This document shows positions 32,756 to 44,922 of a stretch of DNA of 64,000 nt, one piece after another. This stretch comes from Narthecium ossifragum. Taxonomy: Eukaryota > Streptophyta > Magnoliopsida > Dioscoreales > Nartheciaceae. The stretch's first letter is position 1. The number at the start of each line of letters is the position of its first letter. Below the pieces are notes generated by a model that was not told where the DNA came from, did no database searches, and saw nothing but the letters and a program-made list of their open reading frames with translations. The stretch spans positions 16,482,492-16,546,491 of the forward strand of contig OY986971.1 in NCBI GenBank assembly GCA_963920575.1. The letters run 5' to 3'. The position numbers and the translations under genes are program-made.

Positions 32756-35590
32756 GGTACATTGTGCACTTCAGCTTATGGGCCATGTCCAAGGTACCAT
32801 TTGCACATCAAATTGCAGTAACTGTTTATTTTCTATTTACTCTTTTATTCGAGGACTGAGATTTGTGCTCATAGACACCCCTTCTAGTTGGATGCGATGT
32901 GAGAAATATGAACTGCGAAACTAAGGAAATCCTGACTAACAAGGAGGTCATTGCAATTAACGAAGGTCAGAGTTCGGTGGATGAGTTTGAAATCTGATAT
33001 ATTTTTCCAAATATCTCTTGCTATTTTGTTTGCATGCAGCTGTTTATGATTCAGTTCAATTGAGAAACATCTTGATAATGTATTGTTCACATTTTTACTT
33101 GGGTTGGTCTCTTTATCAAGTAGTTCTTTGTACGCACCTGGAACACATCACATTGTGTTTGGAAGTAAGTTAGGTGATTACTCATGCTTTATTCTCCTGC
33201 CTTAAAAAAATTATTGGTGTCTAACGTTGAACAGATCCTCTTGGAGCTCAAGTGAAGAAAGTTCGGACGGAAGGCGATAATGAGGTATAGAGCACTTCTC
33301 ATGCCTGATACATGATTGTAACTTTACGTGTCTTGCCAACTAATTAGTAGTCCCTGGAGTAGTTTTATCTCCCGAACTGCTTAATGGTCATTTCAGTGCC
33401 TTTCCTCTTCCTACTGATGCTGCAAATGCTCATGTGCAATCAGAGCTTGATTGAACACATTCGCCCGTAGACATACACAACTCCACAAGAGTAAGCTTGC
33501 AAAACTTATTTTTCCATAATTGATTTACATACCATGACATTGATAGATGATATATCATCTATGAGAGAAATTAACTCAAATATTAGCTGCTATGAAAGCT
33601 CCCAAATAAAGGAAGCCAGTATTTTCCACCATTAACATCTAGCATTTACCAATTGCTAGACTATCAATAGATTAGGGATGAACACGCTGGTCCGTTAAGT
33701 GCCTGTGAACTACAGGTACATTATATGCATCAGCATAGACCCTGTTCCATTACATGTCTTAGGCACTAAGAGCTCCGTGTCCTTTGGCACAGGTCTGCCA
33801 CGAACACCATGATCCTTGCCATTGGTTAATAAGAGACAGGACTTCTTGCATAAATTGACACAAGCATTGCTAGTCGGAATAAACCCTTCTAAATGTTATC
33901 ATTGCACTTAACTCCAAAAAAAAACCCTCCTAGAAGTGTATATTCCTACCTGGTGTGGATATCCTATAAAATACATATATATGAGTGTTTCCGTCTGAGA
34001 TTATTCTTGCTCATAGGGATCGCCAAATCGTAGTGTGGGACTGGCCTCTTGATCATCTCAGATCCGATCAATCCCCTCCGTGATTTTTTTTTGTCATCTT
34101 GGCGTTTCCGATCGTAAATGGCAGGCTTTGTTATGGTTCTTGCTGTCTTTCTTGAAATTTTTGGATTTGGGTGTGGTTGCTCGGAGATTTTCCGGTTTTG
34201 TTTTGGATGTTGGTGATGGGTTTTTGATTTGTTCATATGATTCATGTGGGATGTGATCACTGGATTAAAGATAGTGGAGTTTGGGTGGGAAAGTTAGATT
34301 CTTGCTGCTTTACTCGTGATGGAAACGAGGAGTTGTTCCTCATACAGACAAGGCTTGAGCGCAAAGTTGTTGGTGATTGAAGCCCTGTGATCATTGTTTC
34401 TTGAAGAGCGGTTGGAACGTCTATAATTTAGGTGGGAGTTGTTGAGTACCATTGCAGTGATCCTGAGTGATACTGATGAGACTTTGGTTGGTAATAGATA
34501 GCATACATGTGTTTGAGGTTTCTTATCAAGATTTCAATGTTCATGATGATAAAATCCTTCTGGTACTTGCATTGTTGAATGCTCATAACGGTATGGCTTA
34601 TCGAATTAATCTTTTCTATCACCCTACACGGCTCCACCATACGGAGATAATATTGGGTTTATGTTTCGTTTAATCTTGTTTAATTTGGTGAGGACATGCT
34701 TATTTGTTGCTACACAACGTGGATGGAATTGACAGGATTGGGTTTCGAATTTTGATCTTTGCAGCTGATATTGAAGTCGCTCATATTAGTTGGTAGTTTG
34801 AAACTTATCAATAGAGACAGCCTACTTCCGTTAACAGATATGCTTGGCAAACCTGCTTCTGCCTTTGCATTTACAATCTCTCTTGAAGTTGCACTGCAAT
34901 CGTTTTCCTTGAGCCATCACATTAATGAATTTCTTCTACCTTACTCAGTACTCACCCGTGTGTTGTGGTTAACTATACTGTTGGTGCAGCATTTCCTTGA
35001 AGTTGCAGTAATGCTTGTATATTAGCCACTGCATAAAGTAGATATCATTTTGAATTCTGTTTATTTTTCTCGAATTCAGGAGAGGACATTAAGTTGGTTG
35101 ATGACTAAGATTGATCTTATGGATAATGGTACTGATGCAGTTGACGTAAGTTCATTTGCTTTGATTATCATGTCAGTGCTTATCATTATTATAATCTTAC
35201 TACCTAAAGCTTTTTAGAAAATTTGTACTTGAAGGTTCTTCAAAATCTAATTTTTTATATCTAACTATTGGATTGCTTGTTCTAATTTTAGTGCATTTGA
35301 ATTTTTTTTCACTGTTGTGCATGTTGCTCTTGTTGGACAATGTGAGAAAAATCGTGCAAGCTGTTTGTTAGTTTTATAAAAAAACCTGAATGTTTTGAGA
35401 ACAGTGGTGTTTATATTTTTTGATATATACGGTGTATTTTAGAATTATGATAAATATTTTTTGGGTTATGAATGAGGATTCAGTACGTTCAGATAACTAG
35501 AACATGATTAAATAACATGGTGTGAATATTATGTAATATTATTTGAATATTTGGATTAATTTATATTAAAAAATATGCTGGGAAAAAATT
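32756..35590 (+). other. CACTA interior: captured gene DNA (introns and exon remnants)
   Basis: AT-rich, intron-like, without long ORFs. Splice-bounded pieces: 33236-33285 (after AACAG, before GTATAG) open as PLGAQVKKVRTEGDNE in one frame, not assigned; and the dynamin-like exon at 35080-35145. Short ORFs at 34428-35025 have no recognisable domains. The whole stretch is best read as gene fragments carried by the CACTA. Confidence 0.45.
35080..35145 (+). pseudogene. Captured exon of a dynamin-related GTPase (DRP1-like)
   Basis: Acceptor ATTCAG precedes and donor GTAAGT follows. The frame reads ERTLSWLMTKIDLMDNGTDA..., matching the conserved dynamin G4 region 'RTFGVLTKxDLMDxGTDA' including the guanine-specificity TKxD motif. 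One codon is inserted and F-G-V-L is altered, so it is a decayed fragment. No neighbouring dynamin exons were recognised. This identifies one source gene of the CACTA cargo. Confidence 0.7.
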
Positions 35591-36364
35591 CGCTCAAAAC
35601 TATTGCAAATAGACGGGGCTTTTTGCATCAGTTCCAAACCGCTGTAATAATACTAAATGGTTGCAATTGAACTTTGAGTAGCAATTATAAACCGCTGCCA
35701 AATTTTAATTTAGCAGTGATTCGGACACCGCTGCCAAATGAGCATTTTGCATCAGTTTCAAACTGTCGCAAAAGAAATTTACAATGTTGCAGAATAAACT
35801 ATTAGTAGCAATCGCTTACCGTTGTCAAATGATCTTAATGCAACATTTCCTGTCACCGCTGCTAATGCACCATTAGCAACACCTATGGAATCATTACGGT
35901 AAGATCATTAGCAACGATATAGATCCGCTGCAACAATAGCACTTTAGCAGCGGTACGATAAACTTTGCCAAAACCTCTCTGCCCACAGATTCCAACCGCT
36001 GCAGCTAACCATTTAACCGTGGCGAGACCCATTTTTTGCAACCGGACGTAACTGTTGCCGTCGTACGCTAAGTGTTGCCAATAAGGACATCCGCAATGGT
36101 TTTTTGTAGCTGCTAAAACACTTAATGACAGCAGTTGTATTCCGCTACAGAATGTCTTTTTTTTGCTGCAGTATACATTATCCGCAACACTTAAGTAAAC
36201 CGTTGCCTTAAGTCGCCTAACTGCTGCCATAGAATTTTATGCAGCAGGGGCAACAGCGACGCTGTATTGAACCGCTGCCTTATAGCTTTAGCAGCGGTTT
36301 ATGTACTTTTAGCAGCAGTTTTGAGTACTTTTAGCAGCAGTTTTGGGGGTGTATTTTTGTAGTG
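35590..36364. repeat. CACTA right subterminal repeat region
   Basis: GCAGCGGTT / AACCGCTGC words and variants in both orientations through 35620-36350, for example about 35692, 35945, 35993, 36292, ending in CACTA-type TIR (inverted) at 36350-36364. Mirrors the left region 22172-22951. Confidence 0.88.
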
Positions 36365-37704
36365 ATATCATAGTTTGTGTTCTTCAATATGGTGAGCTCA
36401 TATTGAGTGTCCTTGAGTTCTTCCTCAAATGTATTATTAGTGTCACAAGAGTTATTGTCTATCATGCATTTGTTTTCATTTTCTAGTGTTCCAATCCTAT
36501 GCATGGCATCTAATTTCTCTTCTTCTACTTTCTTCAAGTCCTTACAAGTAGCATAGTATTTCTTTTTAAGGACTTTGAAATCATTAGCTAAAGCATGATA
36601 AGTATCAAAACGTTCTTCAAATGCAAGCTCATCCTCTACCTAATTTTCTTCTTCTTCCTCATCTCCATGTGCCATTAAGCATATGTTGGCTACCTCTTGT
36701 TCTTCTTCATCGGATGAAGTCTCCACATCACTTTCTCCCCAAGTAGCCATCATTGTCTTCTTTTTCTTGAACTCCTTCTTTGAAGGCTTCTTGAGTTGAG
36801 GGCAATCGAACTTGTAGTATTCGAGTTTTCTACACTCATAACATATGATTTCATTTGAGTTAGAAGAGGTAGGATTGTCCTTTTCACCTTTGAAGAATTT
36901 TTTCTTGAAGAATTTCTTTCCTCCTTGGCGCTTGAAGATCTTTTGTATTTTTCTTGATATCATCGCCAACTCCTCATCGTCATCTCCTTCACTTGAATCA
37001 GATGAGTCTTTGCTAGATGACTTGAAGGCAACCGTCTTCTTCTTTTTATCTCCCTCTTCGTTGCTTCTCTTCAAGTTCATCTCATAGGTCATGAGGGAAC
37101 CCATGAGCTCATCTAGTGACAACTTGGATAGATCCTTGGCTTATTCGATCGCTGTCACTTTAGGATCCCAAGACTTAGGTAGACACCTAAGAATCTTCCT
37201 CACAACCTCATCGTTAGCATAAGTTCTTCCAAGAGATTTAAGCACATTTAATATGTTAGTAAAACGTGTAAACATCTCACTAATGGTTTCATCATGCTTC
37301 ATGCAAAATAGTTCATACTCATGTACAAGCATACTTATCTTAGACTCTTTAACCCGGCTAGTTCCCTCATATGTAACCTCATGTTTTTCCCATATTTCTT
37401 TAGCCGATTTGCATCCGAAAACTCTATTAAACTCATTTGAACTAAGAACACAAAATAAGTAGTTTTTGGCCTTGGCATTGATTTGGGGGCTCCTTAAGTC
37501 AGCTGGGGTATAATCACTTTTAGTTTTTGGAACTTCCTTTCCCTCAATGATCTTCATGGGAATAATGGGTCCATCCTCTATCATCATCCAAGCCTCATAG
37601 TCCATAGACTGGATGAATATTTCCATCTTGATTTTCCAATAAGAGTAATTCGATCCATTGAAGTATGGTGGCCTATTTGTAGCTTGTCCCTCTATGTTTT
37701 CCAT
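36365..37704 (-). pseudogene. Copia B2 gag, N-terminal part
   Basis: Start ATG at 37704 (MENIEGQATNRPPYFNGSNY). Capsid region with MDYEAWMMIEDGP and MLVHEYELFCMKHDETISEM; then LRCLPKSWDPKVTAIE, a stop near 37141, and DELMGSLMTYEMNLK in the next frame; acidic linker; first zinc knuckle CYECRKLEYYKFDC (histidine position replaced, so probably non-functional) near 36820-36840; E-rich stretch; and a break at 36640. Ends at the CACTA insertion at 36364. Collinear with B1 gag. Confidence 0.88.
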
Positions 37705-37742
37705 CTCTAGATAGGATCCTCTAAGGGTTGTTACACCACTAA

Positions 37743-39800
37743 TGTCACACCCCGACCCAGAAAACCCATCCAGGACGGGGCGTGAGGGTTCCTATCACTA
37801 TTCATCTCCAATTGGCACGATACGAAGCGGAAAAGACAGATAATTTAAACAAATTGTATTCCAGAGGTGAAACTGATATTCAATTCATATATATACATCA
37901 AGTTGTACTGATACAAGATTCTATGATAACAATCCTCCAAAGGACAGATATTATACAATAATCCAAAATTTTCTCAAAAGGGTTTACAATATACAAAATA
38001 TCCAAAAAGTACAACGATCGATCCTCCAGCAACCTCAAGCACCTCTGGACGTACTCGCGCTACCAAAGGCCGATCTCGCCGGCTCCACAGACGAAGAACT
38101 GCCGCCTGCACCTGCAAACGCAGCTCAGGTAGGAGTGAGTGATAAACTCAGTAGGGTTCTACTCTACGGCACACTGAAAGGAGAAAAACAACAACAGTGT
38201 TGCCTTCCCGCTCAAGTCTAACAGATACCATGGGTCCCACAACCCTGTCGATGTCCCAAGGGCTCCTGTCATGAAACCTCTCTCCTGAACATGTTACCAG
38301 GAGGCCAAGGAACAGTAACATGCAGGATCCCCTTACCCAAGCAGGAATACCATGCCTTGGGGAACCACGTCGGGAACACATCGACATCCATCCTTAGCAC
38401 TTGGCCTTGGAAGACAACACGACCTCTAAACCTCAAACACTGATCAGAGTCAACTATCGCAATTCCTCAATAACAAGAGATTCCAATATACAATCACACC
38501 CTAATCCTGACTACCCAGCCACGGTCCTAAGGCTAGATCCGAGCTACCCGAGAGCCTCGGATTGGCGACCCAAACCATCACCCGCCTAACCTCAGATGCC
38601 TCTAATGCACACAATGCATGAGCCTAGGCAAACATCTATCCTAGATGTCTCTACATGCCACATCATCAGTTATAGGTTCAACAGATATACAATAGCCCTC
38701 GGCACTCGTCGGCAAGAGGCTAAGGTTCCACAATTTCACATTAGCTAGCACTCATAGCTAGCTAATGGCTAAGCAAACAATTAAGCAATTAAATACCAAT
38801 CACACATGTATTTAAAAGCAAGCCACATCATCAATTTACTCAAAAGAAATCAACATGCGATTCAATCCTTAGTCTCAATGGAAATCCCTTGAAAACTTCA
38901 TGAAAACCTCACACCAACCTCCCAACATGTTTAGCTATCAAACCCAAGTGAAAGCCATCCAAGAAAAACCAGAAAACACTGCTCAAGGGCCCACGGTCGA
39001 TGCGACGGTCGATCCGACGGTCGACCGTGAGGCCACGGTCGATGTCACGGTCGACCGTGGGACCAAAACGAGGAAAACCATCGGGGCGACGGTCGATCGG
39101 TCCATCGACCGTGGAGAGCCCAAAATGGGACAGAGCCTCACGGACGATGCGACGATCGATCCGTCGGTCGACCGTGAGGCGGGAAGAAAAAGGGTGGAAG
39201 CCCGCGGTCGATCGGTCCATCGACTGTGGGAGACCAAAATCCCGACAGAGCCTGACGGACGATGCGACGGTCGACCGTCAGGGCCAGAAAGAGCAAATTA
39301 GTACTTGACGGTCGATGCACCAATTGACCGTCGAGCGTTAGGCACAGTTCATCAGAACAGTGCCAGAAATCCAATTCTTTGGATTTCAAGGATCAAATCA
39401 AGTTGAAAGTTGATGAAATTTTGCAAGCAAGTGTAATTAACGATGGAGAAACCAATGGAATGAAGAAATCTCTTTTTTGATGGTTAAATCTCCTATCTAG
39501 GTCAAAACGGGCGAAAACTAATAAAACGGCGATAATACGGAAACCAGCCGTTGGAATACGGAAATCGCGAGATAGAAATACCTCAAATCATTCACATTAC
39601 AAGCACAATGAGCTACATAGCATTCTAACAAGTACTCCTATAGCGAAAAGGCATTAAACCGATCCTAGGAGAACCCGATCCAAAGATCGAGGTAGGAACA
39701 CCTACTTGAGCAAGTAGGGCAGCTCCTCCACGCGTCAAACCAGTCAAGCCGCCAAGATCCGCGCTCCGAAACCCGCGTCTCTAAGCCCTAGCTCAGCCGA

Positions 39801-39845
<45 letters not shown>

Positions 39846-40179
39846 CGACAGGTGAAGAGAAGGAAAGAGAGAGAAAGGGACAGGGCTTATATAGAGATCC
39901 GGACCAATCTTTTCCGATCGAGCTCCGATCTTTTCCGATCGAGCTCCGATCTTCCGATCAGACGCACCCTAGAGATTCTAATCAAACGCATACATCAATC
40001 CAAGGTCGTGTGTGAAACGCAGGTGTGAAATCGACCACCATAGGGTATATTTACCAAAATGCCCCCGGGGTCCAAACCGCCATACGATCGCCCGATCATA
40101 CCCGACACGGAACCAAACTAATAGGAAACCGGCTCTCGACCAACGCGGTCGAGCCAGGTCGGAGGGACGGGCCCTCACA
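37743..40179 (-). mobile_element. LTR-A copy A4 (solo LTR, subfamily II)
   Basis: TGTCACACCCCGACCCAGAA to GACGGGCCCTCACA, 2,437 bp, with exact target duplication ACTAA (37738-37742, 40180-40184). It sits in the 5' leader of B2 between gag start and primer binding site. Differs from A5/A6 in its outer part (CTACGGCACACTG type). Holds (GA)n at 39801-39842, minus-strand TATA (TATATAA, 39888-39893), GATC words at 39909-39960 just upstream of it, and a large GGTCGATC/GATCGACCG array at 38990-39335 downstream. Confidence 0.95.
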
Positions 40180-40198
40180 ACTAAAATACAGACCTAGC

Positions 40199-40208
40199 TC
40201 TGATACTA
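40199..40208 (-). promoter_or_regulatory. B2 primer binding site
   Basis: Minus strand TAGTATCAGA (TGGTATCAGA with one change), two bases from the LTR edge at 40211, complementary to initiator tRNA-Met. Confidence 0.8.
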
Positions 40209-40210
40209 AT

Positions 40211-41148
40211 TGAAGGTCCAAGAGGGGGGTGAATTGGACTCTTTTTGAGAAACTAGATTAATGGAAAAATCAGGTAGGAGAGAGCTAACACCTTAAATGC
40301 TTGTAGATGAAATGAAAACTAAAGCAAAATAGCATGCAAGAATAATATGAAGGAAGGTTAAAGAGATGGCACCGATTTTATAGTGGTTCGACCCAACTCT
40401 TGGTCTACGTCCACTTCTCTCAAAACTCCCATTGAGGTTCCACTACTTGCAAATCGTTTACAAGCTTTTCCTCCAAGCTTCCTGGTGCTTGGTGGCGTTA
40501 CACTCACAGCCACTTGCTGTTGAATAACTCTCAAAGTACCTCTTCACACTTGAAGAAGGTTTACAAAGGTTGTAGCTCAAAAGAGAATGAGTAGAAACTC
40601 TTGCTAAGACTTGCTCAGATGATCTCAATAATAATGATAAAACTTATGGCAAGTTTACAACATAGAACTACTTATATCTAGGCTTCAACCAGCTCAACAA
40701 GGACCTCCAACGGCTCTTTGCAACTCTCCAACGGCTAGTTTTTTTACTCTGCGCGTTGCTGGCGGTCGATCAATACATCGTCCGTCATGTACAAAAACTC
40801 AGCATTTTTGATCGACGGTCGATCCATGCATCATCCGTCACGCCTCACAGTCGACCGTGACATCGACCGTCAGCCTCTGTCAAGAAAATGGCTTCCCACG
40901 GTCGATGCACCGATCGACCGTTAGCCAATAATACATTTTGCCAAGTATGGTGCATCCAACGTGCAACCACACGGTCGATCCATGGATCGACCATCACATT
41001 CCCACGGTCGATCCATGCATCGACCGTCAGTACAAAAGTGACTTAAATATTGAATTTAAGATTTCCAATTTAATGGATAATAAATATTAAACATATATTT
41101 TATCATTTAATGTGTATTGGCATCATCAAAACAAGATTATGATCAATA
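40211..41148 (-). mobile_element. Copia B2 5' LTR (right in the window)
   Basis: 938 bp, TGAAGGTCCAAGAGG to ...TATGATCAATA (reverse of TGTTGATC, terminal base changed). Pairs with 15150-16203. GGTCGATC array at 40757-41032; minus-strand TATA-like at 40671-40678, array about 80 bp upstream of it. Followed by the second GTTTC and the resumed B1 integrase. Confidence 0.92.
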
Positions 41149-43328
41149 GTTTCCACCACAAGAGCATTAGAACTCATTCATATGGACCTTTTTGGATCTA
41201 CTAAACCAACTAGCTTAGGTGGTAGCTCATATGGTTTTATTTTAGTAGATGATTACACTAGATACACATTGGTGATTTTCCTTGCACACAAAGATGAAGT
41301 CTTTGAGGAATTCATCAACTTTTATAGAAGAGTCCAAAATGAGAAAGGTATTCTCATTACATGCATTAGAAGTGACCATGGAGGAGAATTCAAGAATTTC
41401 CATCTAGAAACGTTTTGTAATGACAACGGGATTTTCGATAACTTATCAGCATCACCTAGAACCCCTAAACAAAATGGTGTTGTTGAAAGGAAAAATCCGA
41501 CCCTACAAGACATGGCAAAAACTTTATTATGTGAGAATAATCTTCCTAAGTATTTTTGGGCCGAAGCGATTAATAGTTCTTGCCATGTGATCAATAGAGT
41601 AACATTGAGTCCTATTTTGAAGAAAACCCCCTATGTGCTTTGGAAAGGAAGAAATCCAAATATTGGGTACTTTAGAGCTTTTAGTTGTAAGTGTTTTATC
41701 TTAAACAATGGTAAGGATAATCTTGGAAAATTTGATGCTAGATCCAATGAAGAAGTTTTTCTTGGATACTCGGAGAGAAGCAAAAGTTATAGAATCTTCA
41801 ATAAAAGAACCTTGGTGGTTGAAGAATCAATGCATGTGACATTTGATGAAATGATTATAGTTCCTACTAGAATTGATGGTAAAGATGATGAAATTCCTAA
41901 TGTCAAATCAAAAGATGTAGTAGATGAAACCCAAAATGATGTTGAAGAATTGAATGATAGATTTGAGAAAACCCTTGAAATTACACCTGGTGATCAACAT
42001 CATGATTTGCCTAAATTTAGAAATATGCATCCTCACACCCAAAGGAATTGATAATTGGTGAACCATCAAAAGGAATCCAAACTAGATCTTCATTAAATGC
42101 ATCTGCAAATCTAGCCTTCCTATCTCAAATTGAGCCTAAAATGATTGAGGAAGCACTAGAGGATGATCATTGGATCTTAGCAATGCAAGAAGAGTTGAAT
42201 CAATTTGAAAGAAATGAAGTTTGGAATTTGGTACTTAGACCTTATGATCATCCCGTCTTTAGTACTAAATGGGTTTAGAAATAAAATGGATGAATTGGGG
42301 ATAATTATAAGGAATAAAGCTAGACTAGTTGCAAAAGGCTTCAATCAACAAGAAAAAATTGATTTTGATGAGACTATTGCAACGGTTGCTAGACTTGAGG
42401 TAATAAGACTACTTTTATCTTTTGCATCTTACAAAAATTTCAAATTCTATCAAATGGATGTCAAAAGTGCATTTTTGAATGGTTTCTTAAAGAAAGAAGT
42501 CTATGTTGAACAACCCCCGGTTTTAAGGATCATAAGTTAGGGGATCATGTTTTCAAACTCACTAAAGCCTTGTATGGTTTGAAGCAAGCTCCTAGAGCTT
42601 GGTATGAAAGGCTTAGCAAATTCTTGATGGATAATGATTTTTATATGGGAAAGATTGATACTACTCTTTTTACAAAATCAAAAGTAGAGGACCTTTTATT
42701 AGTTCAAATTTATGTGGATGATATCATCTTTGGATCCTCAAATGAAATGCTTTGTGAAGAATTTGCCTCTTGTATGTAAAGTGAATTTGAAATGAGTTTT
42801 ATGGGTGAACTCAATTATTTTCTTGGTTTACAAATCATGCAAACTCGAGGAGGGATCTTTGTTAGTCAAACCAAATACACTAGAGACCTACTCAAGAAGT
42901 ATGATTTTGTCCAATGCAAAATTTATAGAACCCCGATATGTACAATACTCAAATTAGATAAGGATGAAGATGGAAAACCCGCTGATCAAACGCTTTATGG
43001 AGGGATGATTGATTTTTTATTTTATTTGACCGCTAGTAGACTGGACATCATGTTTAGTGTTTGCCTATGTGCTAGAAATCAATCTTGTCCTAAGGAATCT
43101 CATTTGGTAGCTATGGTTTGTGGTATCCTAGAATATCATCTTTTGATCTAATTGGCTACTCCGATGCGGATTTTGCCGAATGTAGGCTTGATAGAAAAAG
43201 CACAAGTGGTACATGTCACTTTCTTGGTCATGCACTTGTTTCTTGGTTATCCAAGAAGCAAAATTCAGTTGCTTTATCCACCGCCGAAGCGGAATACATT
43301 ACGGCGGGTAGTTGTTGTGCACAATTAC
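41149..43328 (+). pseudogene. Copia B1 integrase and reverse transcriptase
   Basis: Integrase: MDLFGSTKPTSLGGSSYGF (D), RSDHGGEFKN (D), GVVERKNPTLQDM (E), then [79 protein letters not shown], catalytic IYVDDIIFGS intact near 42710, MGELNYFLGLQIMQTRGG. RNase H: STAEAEYITAGSCCAQL. Broken by frame changes or stops near 42050, 42278, 42538, 42777 and 43110. Cut at 43328 by element D1, continuing at 49504. Confidence 0.9.
43324..43328 (+). repeat. Target-site duplication of D1 (ATTAC)
   Basis: ATTAC at 43324-43328 and 49504-49508. Removing one copy plus D1 restores GCACAATTACTTTGGATGAA, which encodes the same residues as B2 RNase H (AQLLWMK) at the equivalent place. Confidence 0.93.
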
Positions 43329-44922
43329 TGATGTGCTGTCGCAGGCACTCAAAAATAAAATCAATACTCTTTAAAACAAATGTAGTAGTGCGAGTACGAG
43401 TCGATCCCACGAAAAGTGTTTAGCCTAATTTTGTGCTTAGTAAACTAAGATGGGGGGTTTTAAACGTGAGAAAAATAGTAAAGAAATAATCTAAAGCGAA
43501 GAAACGAGTTAAATCAAGAGAACAAACCTTGGTCTGAGTCAACATCCACCATCGGAATCCAACAACTGATCATAGATGCAAGTATCAATCAATTCATACC
43601 ATGAATATTCACCGTTCGAATTAAATTCGAATCTCTCCTCAATCATAGTTAATTAGAAACAAGCGATCCAATTAACCCTAACTACTAAACAACCTAAGAC
43701 AAGCGCTGTAGGTTTAATCTAGTAGAAGCCTTAAGAATAGGGAGATCGATGAAGCTAAACAACACAAGCACAAGCGGTTGCATTTAATCTAGTCAAATAT
43801 TCTTCCTAAGACCTAACAATCTCTGAAACGCAGTAGATTATTAAACCCTAGTTGCTTCGCAGATTAGAGGGATCAAACAATTCCGGATTTGATATCCAAC
43901 CTAGCAGTAGATCACAATGAATAATAAACTAGTAGCGCTCCTAGTAATTAAACAAGACAATCATGAAAATAAACACAGAAGAATATTCAATACTCAAAGC
44001 ATAAATTGAACAATAAAAATAAATTAGATCTCACACAGTTTCATTGATTCCGAGGTTTCAGTCTCCTCGACCAAGGATCAAGATTTAGCCACGCAGGGCC
44101 ATCGAGAACAATCCTCAAAAGATTCCAATAAACAAGATAAAACCTAGAAAAAATATAAAGGAGGAGAAAGAGCAGCCAAAAGTGTCAAAGAATCCCCCCT
44201 CAAACCCTAGAAAGAGTCCTATTTATAGCCTTAAGTGTATCCACCCTCGGATTAGATCACAATCGTTGATTTTCTTCACTGGGAAAGTCCGATCGATCCT
44301 TCTCGGGGTGTCGGATCGATCGGTCTCATTAAAAATCTTCAATTTCTAGTTACGCCCGAGTCCGATCGATCGATTTATGGGTGCTGGATCGATCGGATGC
44401 GTAAAAATCCACCTTCTCTGGCTATTTTTGAGTCCGATCGATCGAACTTTAGGTGTCGGATCGATCGGACCCCTTAGGATGGATGGATGGATCGATCGGA
44501 CCATGTTCAGCCGAAAAATATATGTTTTGTCATGATTCTGCATAGTCGGATCGATCCCACCAGGGAGTCGGATAGATCCAACTTTCCAGCATATTTACTG
44601 TTCTGCCATCCAGACTGCGCCATCGGTACTGAAATTGTCGTAACTTACTCTAGGAAACTCGAAATCACGAACCGTAAAATTCCCCAGAAACTAGGCTTCA
44701 AGAGCTTTCCAACCATATATGGCACATCATCTGGTTCTTCATGAGCAGGTATAGATTAATCTTTAAAGATGATCCATGCACTCTTTTCAGCTTCTTTTCG
44801 ACTTAAGGACTTCAATTGCATCCTAAATCAAAATATAATAATAATGAGTGTATTTAGGAACTAAATAAGCACAGGAGACTAAGTATTAAGGGGTAAAAAT
44901 ATAACATTATGCATTCTCATCA
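43329..44922 (-). mobile_element. D1 3' LTR (left)
   Basis: 1,594 bp, TGATGTGCTGTCGCAGG to CATTCTCATCA. Pairs with 47912-49503 with about 2% differences by eye. Minus-strand TATA box (TATAAATA) at 44220-44227, with GATCGATCGG-type words at 44289-44577 upstream of it. An 18-bp purine tract (AGTGTGGGGGAATT on the minus strand, 44923-44936) lies on its inner side, so the element is on the minus strand. Confidence 0.93.

Larger units (their letters stand above)
22172..36364. mobile_element. CACTA (En/Spm-type) transposon C1, 14.2 kb, transposase-less
   Basis: Termini CACTACAAAAAATG at 22172 and, inverted, CACTACAAAAATACACC at 36364. The 3-bp target duplication ATA (22169-22171 and 36365-36367) is exact. 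Removing the element restores TTTGCATATCATAG, as in B1 (14120-14140 reverse). About 780 bp at each end is packed with subterminal GCAGCGGTT words. Net of nested elements it is about 5.8 kb. No transposase domain is found; the interior holds captured gene-like DNA, so it is non-autonomous. Strand cannot be set. Confidence 0.93.

Noticed and set aside
38900..39389. ORFs with TVDRSID-type repeats in LTR A4
   Set aside because: Translation of the GGTCGATC palindrome array; all frames on both strands give similar repeats.
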